From NCBI GenBank assembly GCA_012274225.1, contig JAAOZX010000402.1:1-32209 (forward strand): a stretch of DNA of 32,209 nt, read 5' to 3'. This DNA is from Comamonadaceae bacterium. GTDB taxonomy: Bacteria > Pseudomonadota > Gammaproteobacteria > Burkholderiales > Burkholderiaceae_C. Positions 26,203 through 32,209 of this stretch are shown piece after piece (position 1 is the stretch's first letter; the number at the start of each line of letters is the position of its first letter). The notes below the pieces were generated by a model. That model was not told the DNA's origin and ran no database searches. It was given only the letters and a program-made list of their open reading frames with translations. Position numbers and translations under genes: made by a program.

Positions 26203-26952
26203 CTACGACTGGCGGCGTCCCACCAGCACCGGCTGGTCCCGGTACCACTCGGGCATCATTGACTTGAGGTTGGCGATCTTGGGCCGGTCGAACGCCGCAA
26301 TGTACGGTGAATCCGGGTGCAGCGTCGCATAGTCCTGGTGATAGTCCTCGGCCGGATAGAAACCGTTCAGGGGCGCGAGCTGGGTGACGATCTTGCGCGG
26401 GAACACCTTCGCAGCGTCCAGCTGCGCGATGTAGCGCTGCGCCACATCCTGCTGCTTTGCATCCGAGTAGAAGATCGCCGAACGGTATTGCGGGCCGGCG
26501 TCGGGTCCCTGGCGATTGAGCTGGGTCGGGTCGTGCGCGATCGAGAAGTAAATTTGCAGCAACTTGCCGTAGCTGATCCGGCTGGGGTCCCATTTCACCT
26601 GCACCGCTTCAGCATGACCGGTGGTGCCGCTGCCAACCGTCTCGTAATGAGCCGAGGCCGCGGGACCGCCCGCATAGCCCGAGACGGCGCCGAGCACGCC
26701 CTGCGTGTGCTGGAACACCGCCTGCACGCCCCAGAAGCAGCCGCCGGCAAAGACGACGCTTTGCACCGCGCCGGGTGCCGCCGGTTGCGGGTCGAACGCG
26801 GGCGGCGGCAGCTTCACCGCCGGCTCCGCGGCGGCGCCAGGCGCCAGATAGGCAGCGGCCACGACCACCAGGCCAGCCGCGAGCGCAAGCAGCTTGCCGG
26901 AAACCAGGCCGGTGGCCTGGGCGGGGCGCCGAGTGGGACGATCTGTGTTCAT
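26203..26952 (-). CDS. msrA: Peptide-methionine (S)-S-oxide reductase MsrA, membrane-anchored or exported
   Basis: N-terminal hydrophobic segment LLALAAGLVVVAAAYLAPGAAA; VVFAGGCFWGVQAVFQHTQGVLGAVSGYAGG, AEAVQVKWDPSRISYGKLLQIYFSIAHDPTQLNRQGPDAGPQYRSAIFY. Confidence 0.95.
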   Translation of the reverse strand: MNTDRPTRRPAQATGLVSGKLLALAAGLVVVAAAYLAPGAAAEPAVKLPPPAFDPQPAAPGAVQSVVFAGGCFWGVQAVFQHTQGVLGAVSGYAGGPAASAHYETVGSGTTGHAEAVQVKWDPSRISYGKLLQIYFSIAHDPTQLNRQGPDAGPQYRSAIFYSDAKQQDVAQRYIAQLDAAKVFPRKIVTQLAPLNGFYPAEDYHQDYATLHPDSPYIAAFDRPKIANLKSMMPEWYRDQPVLVGRRQS

Positions 26953-27073
26953 GTTCGCCTTGCCGTTGAGCCTGTGCGTTCCGCAGGCCATCCAGGATAC
27001 AAGCTCAGGACGCTGTGCCGACCGCGCCGTGCAAAGTCCCCGCTCGCGTGACAAGATTGAGCCGGAGGATCGC

Positions 27074-27526
27074 ATGACCCCAACTGCATCCGTCCGTTCA
27101 CTCGCCGTCCTGACGGTCCTGGTTGCTGCACTGACCGGCGGTTGCGGCGCCGCGCCCGACGATTCCCCCACGGAGCAGATCCAGGACCAGCTGGTGGGCA
27201 CCTGGCTGCGCGAGTACCAGGACGAAGCCACGGTGGTGCGCCGGATCCTGGTGCTCGAGCCTGGCGGTTCGTTTCTCGAAAAATCGACTGTCACCAATGG
27301 CGAGACCGTGGTGGCCGGGCACGAGGGCGAGGGCGTATGGCTGTTCGATGGCACGAATCTCAAGCGCCACTATCGGCGAATGGACGGGCGTGCGCCGTCG
27401 GCTCCGATCGTGCCTTTCGCCACTTTCGCCGTGCGCTTTTCATCGCACAACGAGTTCGTCGGCGTGGACAACGTCCACAAGATCGAAGTGCGCTACCGGC
27501 GCGTGGCCGATGGCACCGTGCCTTAG
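27074..27526 (+). CDS. Putative lipoprotein, hypothetical
   Basis: Signal peptide with lipobox VLVAALTGGC; TWLREYQDEATVVRRILVLEPGGSFLEKSTVTNGETVVAGHEGEGVWLFDGTNLKRHY (lipocalin-like beta pattern). Confidence 0.75.
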   Translation: MTPTASVRSLAVLTVLVAALTGGCGAAPDDSPTEQIQDQLVGTWLREYQDEATVVRRILVLEPGGSFLEKSTVTNGETVVAGHEGEGVWLFDGTNLKRHYRRMDGRAPSAPIVPFATFAVRFSSHNEFVGVDNVHKIEVRYRRVADGTVP

Positions 27527-27637
27527 GTCGTTCGCGGCCGATCGGTGGATGCCGACCCCGACCGTCGGTGCCTGCCGACAGGGGCAGCGGCCATGGGCGC
27601 TACATTCGGTTATCGCTTCCACGAGGGCCTGGCCATC

Positions 27638-28696
27638 ATGCGATCCATCGAAAACTTGCGTCGCCTCTGGCCGGCGCCGTTGTCGGCACTACTCGCCGCG
27701 CTCGCCATGACAGCCGCACCGCTGCCGGCATCCGCAAAACGGCCCTCACCGGGGCCGCACCAACCCATCGCCGTCGTACCCGTGTCCGCGGACCCGACGG
27801 CGCAAATGGAGCGCCTCAATTCGGACGACGCGGTGCCGGTGCTGGCGGCCGGCTCGCGTGGCGCAGCCGTTGTGCGCGCCCAGATCCTGCTCGACCGGTT
27901 CTGGTTCTCACCCGGCGAGATCGACGGCCAGTTCAGCACCCACATGGCGCGGGCGGTGTCCGCATTCCAATTGTCGCGGGGTCTCCCGACCACCTCCAGG
28001 GTCGACAGCGCCACCTGGGCCGCGCTGCAGGAAGGCCAGGGGGCTGCTTTCGCGACTTATGCCCTGACCGAGCAGGACCAAGGTCCCTACACCCGATTGC
28101 CGGCTGACCCGATGGAGAAGGCCAAGCTGCCGGCGCTGGGCTACCAATCGGTTGAGGAAGCCCTGGGCGAACGCTTCCACATGAGCCCCAGGCTGCTGGT
28201 CGACCTGAACCGCGGCCGGCCGCTGCGCGCGGGGGCGCAGATCATCGTCGCCGACGTGGGCAAGCCCGACGCGCCAGCCCCGCATGCGACCTCGGTTCGC
28301 ATCGACAAATCAGACAAGATGCTTTATGTGATGGGCGAGGGCAACCGACTGCTGGCTGCCTTTCCGGTCAGCTTCGGTGGGCGGCGCGATCCCTTGCCGC
28401 TGGGCCGCCTGAAGATCACGAGCGAGGTGATGAACCCGGACTTCACCTATGACCCGCAACTGTTGAAGACGGCCAGGTCCACCGACAGCAAGGTCCGGTT
28501 GCCGCCCGGCCCCAACAACCCGGTCGGCGTCATGTGGCTGGGGCTGAGCAAGCCGCACTGGGGCATTCACGGCACCAGCGAACCCTCCAGAATGGCCCGT
28601 GCCGACACCAACGGCTGCGTGCGCATGACGAATTGGGACGTGATGCGGCTCGGGACACTGGTCAAGCCGGGCCTCGCGGTGGACGTGCAAGGCTGA
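27638..28696 (+). CDS. L,D-transpeptidase (YkuD) with N-terminal peptidoglycan-binding-like domain
   Basis: Signal peptide; AAVVRAQILLDRFWFSPGEIDGQFSTHMARAVSAFQLSRGLP; catalytic region GIHGTSEPSRMARADTNGCVRMTNWDVMRLGTLV. Confidence 0.93.
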   Translation: MRSIENLRRLWPAPLSALLAALAMTAAPLPASAKRPSPGPHQPIAVVPVSADPTAQMERLNSDDAVPVLAAGSRGAAVVRAQILLDRFWFSPGEIDGQFSTHMARAVSAFQLSRGLPTTSRVDSATWAALQEGQGAAFATYALTEQDQGPYTRLPADPMEKAKLPALGYQSVEEALGERFHMSPRLLVDLNRGRPLRAGAQIIVADVGKPDAPAPHATSVRIDKSDKMLYVMGEGNRLLAAFPVSFGGRRDPLPLGRLKITSEVMNPDFTYDPQLLKTARSTDSKVRLPPGPNNPVGVMWLGLSKPHWGIHGTSEPSRMARADTNGCVRMTNWDVMRLGTLVKPGLAVDVQG

Positions 28697-28700
28697 ACCC

Positions 28701-29336
28701 GTGCATCGGAATCGCAACGGCACGTTCGCAAAGCACGGGTTGGGCCCCGGCTGGCTTGCAGCCTGTGCAGCCCTGACAGCGGCCTTGTCCGGTGCGTGCC
28801 AGGGCCAGGAAAGCCGTGCCATTGGCCCGAGAGGGAAGGAGAGCGCGGGCATTGAGGCCGCGGCGTCAACCGATGACGGCGCAGCCCTGCTCGCGGCCCG
28901 GCCATTGATGCTGCCGGTCGAAGGCGTGGCGCCATCGGCCCTGGTCGATACCTTCAATGAGGGGCGGCCCGGCCATCGCCACGAAGCGATCGACATCCTG
29001 GCGCGCCGAGGCAGCCGTGTGTACGCAGTCGACGACGGGAAGCTGGTCAAGCTGTTCACCAGCGTGCCGGGCGGCCTCACGTTGTACCAGTTCGATCCCG
29101 ACGGCAACCTGGCCTACTACTACGCGCACCTGGATCGTTATGCCGACGGCCTGAAGGAAGGCATGCCGCTGCGCCGGGGCGACCTGATTGGCTACGTCGG
29201 CAGTACCGGCAACGCCGCGGTCGAAGCGCCGCACCTGCATTTCGCGGTGTTCCGGTTGGGCCCTCAGCGTCAGTGGTGGAAGGGCCAGCCCATCAATCCG
29301 TACCCCGCCCTGCTGCGCGCCCGTCCGGCGGGCTGA
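28701..29336 (+). CDS. M23 family metallopeptidase
   Basis: GHRHEAIDILARRGSRVYAVDDGKLVKLFTSVPGGLTLYQFDPDGNLAYYYAHLDRYADGLKEGMPLRRGDLIGYVGSTGNAAVEAPHLHFAVF (HxxxD and HLHF metal motifs). Confidence 0.93.
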   Translation: MHRNRNGTFAKHGLGPGWLAACAALTAALSGACQGQESRAIGPRGKESAGIEAAASTDDGAALLAARPLMLPVEGVAPSALVDTFNEGRPGHRHEAIDILARRGSRVYAVDDGKLVKLFTSVPGGLTLYQFDPDGNLAYYYAHLDRYADGLKEGMPLRRGDLIGYVGSTGNAAVEAPHLHFAVFRLGPQRQWWKGQPINPYPALLRARPAG

Positions 29337-30558
29337 GGGCCGTCTGGGCCATGGGGTAGCGCCGGGCCAGTTCGAGGTACAGCAGTGCGCCGACGACGAG
29401 CGAGCCGGCAGCGATCTCCAGCGACAGTGCAAAGCCCCGGGCCGGCGTGCCGCTGCGGGCGATGAGCATGGCCGCCAGTGGCGGGCCGGCGATCTGGCCG
29501 ACACCGTACATGGCCGTCAGCAGGCCCATCAGGCCGGTTGGCGACGCCGGCCGCAGGCGCCGCGCCTCGCGCATGGCAAAGAAGGTGATGGTGGTGAAGG
29601 GCAGGCCCAGCAGCAGGCTGCCCGCGACGAAGCCGGCCAGGGTGGGGCGCACGGTGCTGGCCGCGACGCCGGCGCTTTGCATGGCGTAGCAGGCCGCCAG
29701 CAGGTAGCGCAGATCGCCCGCGAACCGTATCCGGGTGGCCAGCAGCGCCCCGGCGACCACGGCGGCGCCGAAGATTGGCCAGAACAGGTCGAGCCAGGCC
29801 GAGCCGGGCAAGGCTTGGCGCGCGATCACCGGCAGGAAGGTGGCGGTGATGATGTAGCCGAAGCCAGCCAGGCCATAGGCCACCGTCAGCAATGTCATTT
29901 CGACGCCGCTACCTCCTGGCGCAGCGGTGGGTGCCGCCGTCGAACTCACGGCCTGGGCCGCAGGATCGTCCCGCGCGAAGACCGGCCACACCAGAGCGCT
30001 GAGCAGCGTTGCCAACACGCCGAACAGGAGCCAGCCGGCGGCGGCGGACTGGTGCCAATGGACCATCGCACCGGCCAGCAGGCCGCTGGCCACGATGCCG
30101 CCGCCGGGACCGGCATACATCAGCCCGCCAAGTGCCATGGCATCGCAGCGCGCCAGTTGGGCCAGGCACCATCCGGAGGTATAGAGAAAGACCACAGCGC
30201 TGGCCACGCCGGCGGCAAACCGCAGCAAAGGCCACAAGCCCGGCGATTGCAGGGCCATGCCCAGGGTCAACAGGCTGGTGGCGGCGAGTCCGGCCCGGAC
30301 CAGGGCCGGGCTGTCCAGCGCGGGCAGGGTCGTGAAGCGGCGCCACAACCAGGGTTGCAGGGTGCACAGCAGCGCGCCCAGCAGGTAGCCGAAGTAGTTG
30401 GCACTGGCCAGCCAGCTCGCGCCGGGCAGGTCGACCACGCCGTCGGCCAGCATCATCGGCAGCAGCGGGGTGAATGCGAACCGGCCGATGCCCATGGCCA
30501 CGGCCAGCGACACCATGCCGGCGAGGGCGACGGGGATGGGCTTGGAACTGGGATTCAT
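29293..30558 (-). CDS. YbfB/YjiJ-type MFS transporter
   Basis: MNPSSKPIPVALAGMVSLAVAMGIGRFAFTPLLPMMLADGVVDLPGASWLASANYFGYLLGALL; typical of YbfB/YjiJ MFS proteins. Confidence 0.92.
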   Translation of the reverse strand: MNPSSKPIPVALAGMVSLAVAMGIGRFAFTPLLPMMLADGVVDLPGASWLASANYFGYLLGALLCTLQPWLWRRFTTLPALDSPALVRAGLAATSLLTLGMALQSPGLWPLLRFAAGVASAVVFLYTSGWCLAQLARCDAMALGGLMYAGPGGGIVASGLLAGAMVHWHQSAAAGWLLFGVLATLLSALVWPVFARDDPAAQAVSSTAAPTAAPGGSGVEMTLLTVAYGLAGFGYIITATFLPVIARQALPGSAWLDLFWPIFGAAVVAGALLATRIRFAGDLRYLLAACYAMQSAGVAASTVRPTLAGFVAGSLLLGLPFTTITFFAMREARRLRPASPTGLMGLLTAMYGVGQIAGPPLAAMLIARSGTPARGFALSLEIAAGSLVVGALLYLELARRYPMAQTALSPPDGRAAGRGTD

Positions 30559-30677
30559 GAAGCAAGCGCCGCGACGCGGTCGCTGCGGCAAGGCGCATCG
30601 TACTTGCCCAACCGGATACCCGGCACTAACATCGGCTGCAGCCCGACCGTGCCGGCGGGAACAACCTGGAGCACTGC

Positions 30678-31298
30678 ATGCCGTACCTGATTGCCTCGGT
30701 CGAAGGCGTCGAAATCAAGAAGATCGACCTGCAGAAGGACCGCACCACGCTGGGCCGCCATGCGGACAATGACATCGTGTTCGACAACATGGTGGTGAGC
30801 GGCCACCACTGCGTGTTCGACCTGAAGGGCCTGGCCGATGTGTTCGTGGAGGACCTGAACAGCACCAACGGCACCTACATCAACGGCAAGATGGTCAAAC
30901 GCCAGCGGCTGCACGACGGCGAGGTCATCGCGATCGGCAATTTCCGCGTCCGTTTCCACGCGGGATCGTCCAAGACGCTGGACTTTTCGGGGACCACCGC
31001 CATGCAGCTCGGCCCGGACGGCCAGGCGCCGCAGCTCAAGGCGTTCTTCAAGGTGGTCAACGGCTCGTCGGCCGGCCTGGAAATGCCGGTGCTCAAGGCC
31101 GTGAGCACCTTCGGCAAGCCGGGCGTGTCGGTGGTGGCGGTCTCGCACCGGCGCGACGGCTTCTATGTGGCGCACCTCGACGGCGACGACAAGCCGACCC
31201 TCAACGGCGACCGGCTCGGCGACAAGCCGGTGATGCTGGCCGATCACGACCTGCTGGAGATCAGCGGCACGCAGATGCTGTTCCTGCTGAGGGATTAG
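30678..31298 (+). CDS. FHA domain protein (canonical N-terminal FHA plus second FHA-like C-terminal half)
   Basis: RTTLGRHADNDIVFDNMVVSGHHCVFDL...VEDLNSTNGTYINGKMVKRQRLHDGEVIAIGNFRVRF; C-terminal half VSHRRDGFYVAHLDGDDKPTLNGDRLGDKPVMLADHDLLEISGTQMLFLL. Confidence 0.93.
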   Translation: MPYLIASVEGVEIKKIDLQKDRTTLGRHADNDIVFDNMVVSGHHCVFDLKGLADVFVEDLNSTNGTYINGKMVKRQRLHDGEVIAIGNFRVRFHAGSSKTLDFSGTTAMQLGPDGQAPQLKAFFKVVNGSSAGLEMPVLKAVSTFGKPGVSVVAVSHRRDGFYVAHLDGDDKPTLNGDRLGDKPVMLADHDLLEISGTQMLFLLRD

Positions 31299-31437
31299 CC
31301 GGCTGCGCAATGCGACCCCGAACCGGCCGGTCGATGGCGGACTCATCCGCTGCGGCGCCGGCGGTGCATCTTGAACCGCCGGGCAGGGGACCGGCCGGTG
31401 CCCTTGTATTCGATGCGCACAGCCCCAGATTCCAGGC

Positions 31438-31752
31438 ATGAAAACATCTTCCGTCACCCTCAACAAGAACCTGGCGCTGCTGGCCCAGGTTCTCGAGCGG
31501 CTGGAGCAGGGCGGACGCGCGATCGATGCCGATCAGTACCGCATGCTGGTCAGCCGGATCACCGACGAGCTCAAGGCCACGCCGCGCGATGCGGGGCTCG
31601 ATGCCGTGCTGGAAGAGTTCCCCACGATGAGCGAGCTGTACGAGAACCTCAACTACGAGCACGCGGGCCTTTGCCGTTCGGCGCTCGAATCCGGCCTGGC
31701 CGCGGAAGCCGCCGCGTGCTCGGCGATCGCCGTGGCCCGGCGCGCGGCCTGA
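31438..31752 (+). CDS. Small hypothetical protein (predicted helical)
   Basis: MKTSSVTLNKNLALLAQVLERLEQGGRAIDADQYRMLVSRITDELKATPRDAGLDAVLEEFPTMSELYENLNYEHAGLCRSALESGLAAEAAACSAIAVARRAA; closely followed by the thioredoxin. Confidence 0.75.
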   Translation: MKTSSVTLNKNLALLAQVLERLEQGGRAIDADQYRMLVSRITDELKATPRDAGLDAVLEEFPTMSELYENLNYEHAGLCRSALESGLAAEAAACSAIAVARRAA

Positions 31753-31763
31753 AGGAGCCCATC

Positions 31764-32209
<446 letters not shown>

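Noticed and set aside
29188-30690. 500-aa Gln/Gly/Arg-rich plus-strand ORF antisense to the YbfB/YjiJ MFS gene
   Set aside because: Low-complexity antisense translation with no domain; the minus strand encodes a clear transporter.

Overview
GC-rich window, probably from a Comamonadaceae/Burkholderiales-type betaproteobacterium (inferred from codon bias and protein families). It is chromosomal and densely coding, with about 36 plausible CDSs and no transposase, integrase, CRISPR array, tRNA or rRNA that I can support. From left to right it holds: a divergent LeuCD-like pair with an ICL/PEP-mutase family lyase; SUI1/YciH and DUF3820-like proteins; an Asp/Glu racemase-like / Ldh-family / Bug operon; a 7TM-DISM protein with a degenerate GGDEF domain; an aldo/keto reductase; an RhlE-like helicase; a class III adenylate cyclase translationally coupled to a double-CxxC AhpD-like protein; a divergent FAD oxidase / XRE-cupin regulator pair; a WxxGxW protein; an RNase D-like exonuclease; a dienelactone hydrolase with an extra C-terminal domain; MFS and LLM proteins; USP, hemerythrin and exported MsrA; an L,D-transpeptidase and M23 peptidase; and an FHA / small protein / TrxC-like operon. 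The most striking noncoding signal is a 261-bp intergenic element at 24753-25013. It contains seven consecutive stem-loops in mirror order (A-B-C-D-C'-B'-A') between two convergent genes. Its outer hairpin plus a 26-nt tail recurs at 9952-9998, also immediately after a stop codon, which suggests a dispersed structured 3'-end element. A second notable signal is a pair of similar palindromic operators (ATTTGCG-N4-CGCAAAT type), exactly 64 bp apart, in the FAD oxidase / XRE-cupin divergent promoter.
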